A stretch of 64,000 nt of DNA from Hanamia caeni (GTDB lineage: Bacteria; Bacteroidota; Bacteroidia; Chitinophagales; Chitinophagaceae): positions 296,809 to 360,808 of the forward strand of contig NZ_RJJR01000004.1 of the NCBI RefSeq assembly GCF_003721595.1, written 5' to 3'. The notes below the pieces were generated by a model. That model worked only from the letters and a program-made list of their open reading frames with translations, did not search any database and was not told the origin of the DNA. This document shows positions 24,039 to 31,707 of this stretch, piece after piece. The position numbers were made by a program, and so were the translations under genes. How positions within the stretch are numbered: the stretch's first letter is position 1; the number at the start of each line of letters is the position of its first letter.

Positions 24039-26228
24039 ATGAAACGAATACTAAGATCCAAATATCCCCCTTCCCCGGTTTTCATTTTCCTTGTTGTATG
24101 CATAATGGTTTCTTTCTGCGGTTGCAGCCGGAATAAAAAATATACCGGTTGGGCCGTTACAGGTGGCGGCAAGGAAAACCTGCGCTATTCCTCTTTAAAA
24201 CAAATTGATACTGGCAATGTAAACAAACTGGAAATCGCATGGATCTATCATTCAGAAAATAATGACAGTACTGCTTTCGGGGTGATGGAATGTAATCCAA
24301 TTATTATTGATAGTACCTTATATGGTGTTTCACCCAAATTAAAATTGTTTGCCATCAATGCGGCCACAGGAAAAGAAAAATGGAAATTTGACCCTTCTGA
24401 TTCAGTGGCCAATAAACGATGGCATAGGGAAAGTGTAAATATGAACAGGGGTGTTGCTTACTGGACCGATGGAAATGATCAACGTATCATTTATACAGTT
24501 GGCCCGGTTGTGTTTGAAGTAAATGCCTTAACAGGCAAACTGGTAACCTCTTTTGGTAAAGAAGGAGGCATTGATCTTAGAGAAGGCCTGGACCGTGATC
24601 CTAAAGACCTTTTTGTAGTGCCCACTTCTCCCGTAATGATTTATAAAAATTTATTTTTTGTGAGCGGGCTTACCGGTGAAAATACACCGGGACATATCCG
24701 TGCTTTTGATATAATAACCGGACAGCAAAAATGGATTTTTCATACAGTACCTTACCCCGGAGAACCGGGATATGAAACGTGGAATGACACCTCTGCTTAC
24801 AGACGAATGGGATCCACCAATAGCTGGGCGGGATTCAGCCTTGATGAAAAAAGAGGAATCTTGTATGCACCGACAGGTAATCCAACAAATGATTTTTATG
24901 GCGGCGACAGGCTGGGCAATGGGCTGTATGGCAATTGCCTGCTTGCCCTGGATGCTGAAACCGGCAAATTGTTGTGGCATTTTCAGACAGTACATCATGA
25001 CGTGTGGGATATGGATGTGCCTGGACCACCCAGCCTGATTACCCTGGATCACGATGGCAAAAAGGTGGATGCTGCTGTTCAAACTACTAAGACAGGACTT
25101 GTGTTTGTATTTGACAGGGTTAACGGCAAGCCCGTTTTTCCCGTTCAGGAAAAAGCAGTGTCAGTAAAAGACGCTGTTTTGGGCGAACATCTGAGCCCTA
25201 CACAGCCTTTTCCTGTTTTGCCCAAACCCTTTTCAAGGCAAATACTTACAGAAAATGACCTGAACAAGCTGGTCGATGATTCTTCTTACCAGGATATCAA
25301 ACGGCGATTTAATTCCTTTCGCTATGAGGGGATGTTCACCCCGCCCACTGAAAAAGGCACCCTCATTTTCCCCGGATATGATGGAGGAGGCGAATGGGGC
25401 GGAGGAGCCATTGATCCCGAAACCAATATTCTTTATGTAAATGCCAATAACATGGCATGGGTTCTTAATCTGGTAAAAAAGACAAGCAGCGAAAAAAGTG
25501 TTATGACCAATCTCCAGGCAGGCAAGCTTCTTTACAGTGCATTTTGTATGAGTTGCCATGGGCCTGAGCTCCAGGGTGGCGGCGATTATCCCCCACTGAC
25601 AGGTGCAGAGAAAAAATATACGTTTGCAAAATTCAATGAATTGCTTTCGACAGGACGACGGATGATGCCTGGCTTTAATCAACTTACCAAAGAGGAAAGA
25701 GCGGCCCTGGGTTCTTTTATATTAAATATGGATACTGAAAAAGAGAAAACTTATAAAGGCCCTTCTTTACAAAAGTCTGGAATGGTCAAGCCTTCGTACG
25801 CCTCTATAGGCTATAATAAATTTCTGACAAAAGAAGGATATCCTGCCATAAGTCCTCCCTGGGGTACCATGACAGCCATTGATCTTAACAACGGAAAACA
25901 GCTATGGCAAATTCCTTTTGGCGAATTCGAAGAATTAAAAGCAAAAGGTATCCCTGCTACGGGCAGGGAAAATTATGGAGGCCCAGTAGTTACTGCCGGT
26001 GGCCTGCTTTTTATTGCTGCCACCGCTGATGCAAAGTTCAGGGCTATTAATAAAAGAAATGGCCAGATCTTGTTCGAAACTGATCTTCCTGCTACGGGAG
26101 CTTCTACGCCGGCTGTTTATTCGGTGAATGGAAAGGAATATGTCGTAATTGCATGCGGTGGATCTAAATGGGGCGGTAAGAAAAGCGATGCCTATGTTGC
26201 TTTTTCCTTGCGGGTTTCTCCTGACTGA
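24039..26228 (+). CDS. PQQ-dependent-type dehydrogenase with inserted heme c domain (lipoprotein)
   Basis: A 729-residue quinoprotein-like enzyme. The N-terminus has a hydrophobic segment ending in SFCGC-SRNKK, likely a lipoprotein signal. An eight-bladed propeller begins at VTGGGKENLRYSSLKQIDTGNVNKLEIAW, with DAETGKLLWHFQTVHHDVWDMDVPGPPSL near 305, a very typical PQQ-enzyme stretch. A cytochrome c domain (CMSCHG at Cys503, Cys506, His507) is inserted near the end, and the last blades follow (PPWGTMTAIDLNNGKQLW, GGPVVTAGGLLFIAATAD). Relatives oxidise sugars or alcohols in the periplasm and pass electrons to the respiratory chain. No PQQ synthesis genes are in the window. It may oxidise a monosaccharide freed from the glycan. 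Confidence 0.85.
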   Translation: MKRILRSKYPPSPVFIFLVVCIMVSFCGCSRNKKYTGWAVTGGGKENLRYSSLKQIDTGNVNKLEIAWIYHSENNDSTAFGVMECNPIIIDSTLYGVSPKLKLFAINAATGKEKWKFDPSDSVANKRWHRESVNMNRGVAYWTDGNDQRIIYTVGPVVFEVNALTGKLVTSFGKEGGIDLREGLDRDPKDLFVVPTSPVMIYKNLFFVSGLTGENTPGHIRAFDIITGQQKWIFHTVPYPGEPGYETWNDTSAYRRMGSTNSWAGFSLDEKRGILYAPTGNPTNDFYGGDRLGNGLYGNCLLALDAETGKLLWHFQTVHHDVWDMDVPGPPSLITLDHDGKKVDAAVQTTKTGLVFVFDRVNGKPVFPVQEKAVSVKDAVLGEHLSPTQPFPVLPKPFSRQILTENDLNKLVDDSSYQDIKRRFNSFRYEGMFTPPTEKGTLIFPGYDGGGEWGGGAIDPETNILYVNANNMAWVLNLVKKTSSEKSVMTNLQAGKLLYSAFCMSCHGPELQGGGDYPPLTGAEKKYTFAKFNELLSTGRRMMPGFNQLTKEERAALGSFILNMDTEKEKTYKGPSLQKSGMVKPSYASIGYNKFLTKEGYPAISPPWGTMTAIDLNNGKQLWQIPFGEFEELKAKGIPATGRENYGGPVVTAGGLLFIAATADAKFRAINKRNGQILFETDLPATGASTPAVYSVNGKEYVVIACGGSKWGGKKSDAYVAFSLRVSPD

Positions 26229-26520
26229 CAGGGTAACAGCTGCACCGGCACTTTTATAATTGCTCAATTGGAGGACATCCATTTGTGCATTTGAACCATA
26301 AGCTACATCAGTTTTATTAAAAATTTCTGGGAAAACCTCACACCTAATTTCCTGCACCGCTATTTGCGATGGGAGCATGATCGGCAAGGTCCGTATTGAT
26401 AAATAGAACGGACACTTTAATAAAACAAAAATCCCGGTTAAAAGTCAGTTTACTGTATATTGATATAAATCGTTTAATAAAAAACCAGTTTCCTATTTCT
26501 TTAGGCTAATATTGATAATA
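26229..26520. other. Intergenic region before the GH31 gene
   Basis: 292 bp without a recognisable gene. Short plus-strand stretches (for example around 26290-26390) look like worn coding DNA but match nothing I know. No clear promoter box was found, though AT-rich sequence from 26440 onward could contain one. Confidence 0.35.
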
Positions 26521-28146
26521 ATGAAAAAATATTTTTTGCTAATCATCCTGTTTGTTATTTCAAATGCGAAAATCGGATTTGCACAATCTTTTGATTCATC
26601 TCTAAAGCTTGCTTTGTTGAAAAATGAGCAATGGTGGGGTGGCGCAGTTCAATATGGATACCGGATGCCTTTTAATTATTCCAGTATTTTTTCAATCAAT
26701 CTTTACGGAGATAAGTCCAATAATCAAAGTGCGCCGTTGTTGATTTCCAACAAAGGCCGTTGGATTTGGTGTGATGATCCATTTCTTTTTTCATTCAAAA
26801 ACGATACGCTTCACGTTGCTTCACAAGGAGAAAAGCCATTGAAATATGGCACTGCAGGAAATAATTTGTCGGATGCATATCAATTTGCTTCGTCACATTT
26901 CTTTCCACCTTCGGGTAAGTGGCCCGACTCGTTGTTGGTGACATCGCCTCAATACAATTTGTGGATTGAACTGCAATACAATCCTAATCAAAAAGATGTA
27001 ATCAAATATGCGGATAACGTTCTTGTGCAGGGCTGGCCGGCAGGCGTATTGATGATAGATGATAACTGGTTTAATTATTATGGTGAGTTTGATTTTGACA
27101 AAGCAAAGTTTCCTGATGCTAAAAAAATGATTGATGAATTGCATCAAAAGGGTTTTAAAGTAATGGTTTGGATTTGCCCGTTTATATCACCCGACAGCAA
27201 GGAGTTTCGTGAATTGTTGTCTAAAAAATATGTGTTGCTTGATAATAACGGAGATGAAAAAAAAGAGTGGAAAGATGCAAAGGATCCTTTGCTGATTCAT
27301 TGGTGGAATGGATATTCAGCCTGTCTTGATTTAACCAATCCCGGTGCTAAAAAATGGTTGTCAGGCAAGCTTCATTTTCTGCAAAAAAAATATGGCGTAG
27401 ATGGTTTTAAATTGGATGCCGGCGACCCTTATTTTTACGACAACAAAAACCTTCTTTCTTACAAAAAAGTGTCTCCCAATGATCAATGTGAGGAGTGGGC
27501 AAAAATTGGATTAGAGTTTCCTTTGAATGAATATCGCGCCATGTGGAAAATGGGAGGGCAGCCTTTGGTGCAGCGCCTTGCAGATAAAAGCCACACCTGG
27601 GGAGATTTACAAACGCTTATTCCCAACACGATTGTTCAGCAATTATTGGGTTATACTTTTACGTGCCCCGACATGATTGGTGGCGGCAATTTTATTTCCT
27701 TCCTTCCGGGCAGTAAAATAGATCAGAATTTAATTGTGCGTTCTGCACAGGTACATGCGTTGATGCCCATGATGCAATTTTCTGTTGCGCCCTGGCGCAT
27801 CCTCGATTCAGCGCATCTGCAAGCTGTGAACGACGCTATAAAGCTTCGTCAGAAAATGATGCCTCAAATAATGGAAGTGATGCGGCATTCGGCTAAAACG
27901 GGAGTTCCTGCATTGCGTCCGCTGGCCTATAATTTCCCAGGGAAAGGTTATGAAAATATTAAAGACGAGTTTATGATGGGAGATGATATTTTAGTGGCGC
28001 CTGTTGTTACTGAAAATGATGAACGGACAATAGTTTTACCGCCCGGTGATTGGTATTTTCAAAATAAAAAATGGAAAGGAGGGAAGGCGTATACAATAAA
28101 TGTGACTTTAAATGAATTGCCGGTTTTTGTGAAGAAAGGAAAGTAA
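26521..28146 (+). CDS. Glycoside hydrolase family 31 enzyme
   Basis: From the ATG at 26521 (preferred over a TTG three codons upstream) the protein has 541 residues with a signal peptide ending near KIGFAQ. Family 31 features are in order: VMIDDNWFNYYGEFDFD near 176, GFKVMVWICPFISPDS, the nucleophile segment VDGFKLDAGDP with Asp299, RLADKSHTWGDLQTLIPN, TCPDMIGGG, and QVHALMPMMQFSVAPWRI. The usual WxDxxE-type motif is replaced by FKLDAGD, as in GH31 branches acting on alpha-galactosides or other atypical substrates. Length is shorter than classic alpha-glucosidases. It likely removes an alpha-linked sugar from the imported or surface glycan. Confidence 0.88.
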   Translation: MKKYFLLIILFVISNAKIGFAQSFDSSLKLALLKNEQWWGGAVQYGYRMPFNYSSIFSINLYGDKSNNQSAPLLISNKGRWIWCDDPFLFSFKNDTLHVASQGEKPLKYGTAGNNLSDAYQFASSHFFPPSGKWPDSLLVTSPQYNLWIELQYNPNQKDVIKYADNVLVQGWPAGVLMIDDNWFNYYGEFDFDKAKFPDAKKMIDELHQKGFKVMVWICPFISPDSKEFRELLSKKYVLLDNNGDEKKEWKDAKDPLLIHWWNGYSACLDLTNPGAKKWLSGKLHFLQKKYGVDGFKLDAGDPYFYDNKNLLSYKKVSPNDQCEEWAKIGLEFPLNEYRAMWKMGGQPLVQRLADKSHTWGDLQTLIPNTIVQQLLGYTFTCPDMIGGGNFISFLPGSKIDQNLIVRSAQVHALMPMMQFSVAPWRILDSAHLQAVNDAIKLRQKMMPQIMEVMRHSAKTGVPALRPLAYNFPGKGYENIKDEFMMGDDILVAPVVTENDERTIVLPPGDWYFQNKKWKGGKAYTINVTLNELPVFVKKGK

Positions 28147-28281
28147 TAAGTCTTGTAGTCATGACACCCGTTTTTGATATTCATTTATTCTCATTATAAT
28201 TTCAGGTTATCCTTTATCACTTATAATCATTATTCTTTCTGTTTTCAATACATCAACTTTGCAATCGCATTAAACCTGTAA

Positions 28282-29331
28282 ATGAAACAAAACTTATACA
28301 TTAAAAAGAAAACATACGTTGTAATATTCATCATTGTTTTTTTAATTTTAGTAATAGGAGGTTTTTTCTATTTATCCAGAAAACAAATTTCAAACAATGC
28401 GAACGGCCATGTAGCGCCCGGGAAAAAAGACACCAATCAAATTCTGAAAGCTGATACTCTTGCCTGGAAAGCTCCTGAAGAAACTGATATTCCTGCCGGC
28501 CAGGCAGGGGACGAAATCAGGTATGGTAAAGAATTGATTGCACATACAGCTATTTATTTTGGCCCAAAAGGAAAAGTGGCAAAAATATCCAATGGAATGA
28601 ATTGTCAGAACTGTCACAATCAGGCAGGTACAAAGCCTTATGGTTTTAATTTTTCAGCTGTTGCTGGTTCATTTCCCCAGTTTAGAAACCGTTCAGAATC
28701 GTGGGTTTCAATTGCAGGCAGAATCAGCTCTTGTTTTCACCGAAGCCTGAATGGACAATCTCCGGATACTTCCGGAAAAGAGATAAAAGCCATGATAGCT
28801 TACATGATGTGGGTAGGAAAGAATGTGCCGAAAGGTATAAAGCCAAAAGATGCCGGAATACTTAAATTGAATTATTTGAACCGGCCAGCCAATCCGGTAC
28901 AAGGAAAAATTGTTTATACCACCTGTCAAACCTGCCATGGAAAAGATGGCCAGGGCCAGCTAAACGAACAAGGTACAGAATACATTTTTCCACCTTTGTG
29001 GGGAAAGCATAGCTACAATGACGGAGCCGGACTTTACCGTCTTGGAAATTTTGCCGGTTTTGTAAAAGGCAATATGCCGTTCGGTACTACTTATAGACAT
29101 CCAGTCCTCACTGATGAGCAGGCGTGGGATGTTGCCGCTTTTGTAAATTCAAAACCACGACCTCATAAAAACCAATCAAAAGATTATTCCATCATTACTG
29201 ATAAGCCTATTGATTTCCCTTTCGGCCCTTATGCAGATAATTTTACAGAGAAACAACATAAATATGGGCCTTATAAACCCATCCTGGAAGAGAAGAGGCT
29301 TCAAACAAAAAATAGAAATTTAAATAAATAA
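28282..29331 (+). CDS. TsdA-like diheme cytochrome c, thiosulfate dehydrogenase
   Basis: A 349-residue membrane-anchored (residues ~11-30) diheme cytochrome. Heme 1 is bound by Cys108-Cys111-His112 (CQNCHN) and heme 2 by Cys215-Cys218-His219 (CQTCHG). Between them RISSCFHRSLNG contains Cys151, matching the conserved motif whose cysteine is the unusual distal ligand of heme 1 in TsdA enzymes. TsdA joins two thiosulfates to tetrathionate, giving two electrons, or works in reverse. A possible promoter box (CAACTTTG, one mismatch) lies ~30 bp upstream, so the three-gene set may be transcribed apart from the PUL genes. Bias toward oxidation or reduction cannot be read here. Confidence 0.82.
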   Translation: MKQNLYIKKKTYVVIFIIVFLILVIGGFFYLSRKQISNNANGHVAPGKKDTNQILKADTLAWKAPEETDIPAGQAGDEIRYGKELIAHTAIYFGPKGKVAKISNGMNCQNCHNQAGTKPYGFNFSAVAGSFPQFRNRSESWVSIAGRISSCFHRSLNGQSPDTSGKEIKAMIAYMMWVGKNVPKGIKPKDAGILKLNYLNRPANPVQGKIVYTTCQTCHGKDGQGQLNEQGTEYIFPPLWGKHSYNDGAGLYRLGNFAGFVKGNMPFGTTYRHPVLTDEQAWDVAAFVNSKPRPHKNQSKDYSIITDKPIDFPFGPYADNFTEKQHKYGPYKPILEEKRLQTKNRNLNK

Positions 29332-29332
29332 A

Positions 29333-29797
29333 ATGAACAAAATGAAAAAAATCACGTTTGTATTACTCGGACTCGCAACTATGTTTATGGCACAACATGC
29401 GCAAAGCCAATCAAGTCAACAATCATTTACCGGTGCCAAAGCAACCTTGCAACATTATAAAGCGCTGTATGTAATAAATGTAGATGATGCAAAGAAAATT
29501 GCCGGCACACTCAGAAATATAAATAATGCGCTTGATGACCCTCGTTTAAAAGGAAAACTTGAAGTCGAGTTAATTGCCTTTGGAAACGGTGTAGCAGTGT
29601 ATGAAAAAAGCGGAAGTTTTGAAAAATCACTACAAGGCCTGCAGGCAAAAGGTGTGTTGTTGGCACAATGTGAAAACACCATCAGGGAAAGGCATATAGA
29701 TAAAAACACTTTATTCCCGTTCATATCTTATGTACCGAGTGGTAATGGTGAAATTATCATTCGCGGTTCCCAGGGATGGGTTGTTGTACATCCCTGA
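29333..29797 (+). CDS. Exported DsrE-like protein
   Basis: A 154-residue protein with a signal peptide to about residue 26 (QHAQSQ). The mature part has the DsrE/DsrF fold pattern: HYKALYVINVDDAKKIAGTLRNINNAL, LEVELIAFGNGVAVY, and a single conserved cysteine, Cys113, in LLAQCENTIRERHI. Cytoplasmic DsrE proteins carry sulfur as a persulfide on this cysteine; exported single-domain versions are common but their job is unsettled. It starts one base after the tsdA-like stop, so both are surely co-transcribed, which suggests handling of a sulfur species in the periplasm. Confidence 0.85.
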   Translation: MNKMKKITFVLLGLATMFMAQHAQSQSSQQSFTGAKATLQHYKALYVINVDDAKKIAGTLRNINNALDDPRLKGKLEVELIAFGNGVAVYEKSGSFEKSLQGLQAKGVLLAQCENTIRERHIDKNTLFPFISYVPSGNGEIIIRGSQGWVVVHP

Positions 29798-29826
29798 TTA
29801 TTCAACCATCTTAAAAACCAATTCAA

Positions 29827-30738
29827 ATGATTATTCCTAAAATTTTAATTCCTGTCATGATACTTTTATCTTCGGAATTGAGTGCACAGGATTACCAGTT
29901 CGATCCGCCCTGGAATACACCTCCTAAAAGTGAAGTAAATTTTACAGTTTACGGAATTGATAATGTACCTGATTTGTATGGCGACATTAATGATCCCCAG
30001 TTAACTGTTTTTTTTGCAGGCAACCAGTTTATGTGTATTGATGACCTCCTGGCGGCTTTTAAAACTAAGTATCCAAAATATACCAGAATCTTTGTCGAAA
30101 CTCTTCCTCCTGGCATTCTGGCTGATCAAATAAAAGAAGGAAGCCTTGTTATCGGTAATTTAAAGATTGAGTTGAAGCCGGATGTATATACTGCCGGAAA
30201 AGGCCGCATCAGCCAGACACCTGAATGGTTTACAAAAACAGAAGTATATGCAACAAATAAACTGGCTATTATCGTACAAAAGGGAAACCCTCAAAACATT
30301 ACAGGATTGAAAAGTCTGGGTGAAAAAAATGTGCGGGTTAGTATGCCAAATCCGGCTTGGGAAGGAATCGGCAAGCGGATTGAAGAGGCTTATGTAAAAG
30401 CCGGTGGCGATGAATTGAAAAACTCGATTATGGTAACAAAAGTAAAAGATAGTACTACGTTCCTTACTCATATACATCACCGCCAAAGCCCGATGAGAAT
30501 ATTGTATAACCAATCCGATGCAGCGCCAGTTTGGTATTCAGAGGGTGTGTATCAAAAAATGATTGGCCATCCTGTTGAGATGATTGAGATTCCTGCAAAT
30601 GAAAATATAGAAGCACAATATGTGGCCGGATTATTAAAAAATGCACCACATCCCCAGGCAGCCAAAGACTTTATGGAATTTTTAAGCAGTGAAACCGCTA
30701 AAGAAATTTATAAAAAATATGGCTTTGATACCGATTAA
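29827..30738 (+). CDS. Periplasmic binding protein of molybdate/solute-binding type (orphan)
   Basis: A 303-residue exported protein (signal ends near SELSAQ). The two-lobed binding-protein pattern is clear: LTVFFAGNQFMCIDDLLAAFKTKYP, NKLAIIVQKGNPQNITGLKSLGEKNVRVSMPNP, and the C-terminal AGLLKNAPHPQAAKDFMEFLSSETAKEIYKKYGF typical of ModA-like SBP_bac_11 proteins. No ABC permease or ATPase is near, so it is unlikely to be an ordinary importer subunit. It lies 29 bp after the DsrE-like gene and probably shares its mRNA. An oxyanion (thiosulfate, tetrathionate, sulfate, molybdate) ligand is an inference. Confidence 0.8.
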   Translation: MIIPKILIPVMILLSSELSAQDYQFDPPWNTPPKSEVNFTVYGIDNVPDLYGDINDPQLTVFFAGNQFMCIDDLLAAFKTKYPKYTRIFVETLPPGILADQIKEGSLVIGNLKIELKPDVYTAGKGRISQTPEWFTKTEVYATNKLAIIVQKGNPQNITGLKSLGEKNVRVSMPNPAWEGIGKRIEEAYVKAGGDELKNSIMVTKVKDSTTFLTHIHHRQSPMRILYNQSDAAPVWYSEGVYQKMIGHPVEMIEIPANENIEAQYVAGLLKNAPHPQAAKDFMEFLSSETAKEIYKKYGFDTD

Positions 30739-30853
30739 TTATACTGGATATTTTTGGGTATTGCTATGTGGTAACTCTTTTGAACTATTCACATTTTCAA
30801 AAACAGAAATAGAATTATTTGCTGGCTTGCTGTAAAAGAAGTAGGAGTTCTAA
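30739..30853. other. Start of a 970-bp stretch without intact genes
   Basis: From 30739 to 31707 no intact gene is found. It contains two gene remnants (listed at 30854-31141 and 31198-31489) and, from 31490 to 31707, AT-rich sequence that should hold the promoter of the GH123-like gene. The first part shown here is featureless. Confidence 0.5.
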
Positions 30854-31141
30854 GCTGTTCTTTGTCCTTATAAATCAGACGACGGTACTGGAAACACAGC
30901 ATGGGTTAGACATGAAACAGAATCTGATTTTATTGTAAATAGTTCTCTAGATTTTAAGTTAGAAAGGTTTTCAGAAGAACCATTTAGCTACACTTTACTA
31001 CATCCGCAATCCAAAGTGTCGGAAGCAGATTTAAAAATGCTAAAAAATTATGCCCGCATTCTTACACCTGAAAAGCCGTCTGTTCATTGTACTTGTAATC
31101 CGTATGTTGGATTAACTTTCGTTTTCAGATTTGTTGCTTGA
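30854..31141 (+). pseudogene. Remnant resembling the C-terminus of a heme-binding-domain protein
   Basis: A frame without a start codon runs 95 codons to TGA at 31139. Its part EEPFSYTLLHPQSKVSEADLK and the next residues resemble the end of the Bacteroidota haem-binding domain (cytochrome c-like) proteins, which have an SYTLIH-type segment followed by a terminal helix. The N-terminal heme part is missing. Given the cytochromes just upstream, a lost fourth gene of that set is plausible. Confidence 0.35.
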
Positions 31142-31197
31142 TTTGATTATAGCTTCTAAATGTTTTCAACAAACTTCAGTTTTAACTTGGTACATTC

Positions 31198-31489
31198 ATG
31201 TTAGAAAATATATCCGACAGGGCTTTATTGGAAACTGCAGATGAATATGCGGGTTTCAGGATTCTTTATAGCGGTTATTGGGCAGCCTTATATAAAAAAG
31301 CATCTTTCTGTTTTGGAAACAGCGCCGATGCCGGGGAATACCTGCTTTTTCCGCGTATTTCAGCTTTGCCTGAGGCCGCCTGGATTAATTCGAATAATAG
31401 AAATTATGATAACTTTTTTAACTCGTTTTAAAAAACACTTTTTGCGGTGCCAAGCTTCCGGTATTATTATTTTAATCCTTTTATCCTGA
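31198..31489 (+). pseudogene. GH20 beta-hexosaminidase remnant with frameshift
   Basis: The stretch EYLLFPRISALPEAAW followed by NYDNFF reproduces the conserved end of the GH20 catalytic barrel (compare the DYMTMPRMTAMAEVAW segment of the intact gene at 35317). At about 31425-31432 a T/A run shifts the frame: the family pattern continues in the next frame as RFKKHFLRCQASGI. Nothing of the active site remains. It is a decayed extra GH20 copy. Confidence 0.65.
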
Positions 31490-31707
31490 ACAAAATCCGG
31501 AGGTTATCAAATAAATAAAATCGATATAAGTATAAAAGATATTGAAAATAAAAAACGCGTTATTTCTTTGTTTACTGTATGATAGGCATATCTATTTTCC
31601 CCGATAAATCAATCAACCGATTGCTTAAAGGTTGTTGCACATTTAAGTGTAAATTGGCCTATTTCTAGACAAAATAGAAACCAATAGTTTTTCACTAAAA
31701 ATAAATC

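Noticed and set aside
24039..26228. BamB-type outer membrane assembly protein
   Set aside because: Propeller similarity exists, but the length, the PQQ-enzyme VHHDVWDMDVP stretch and the inserted CxxCH heme site point to a dehydrogenase.
25935..26387. 150-codon minus-strand frame at the end of the PQQ-type gene
   Set aside because: Mostly antisense to the dehydrogenase; the part outside it has no recognisable features or start.
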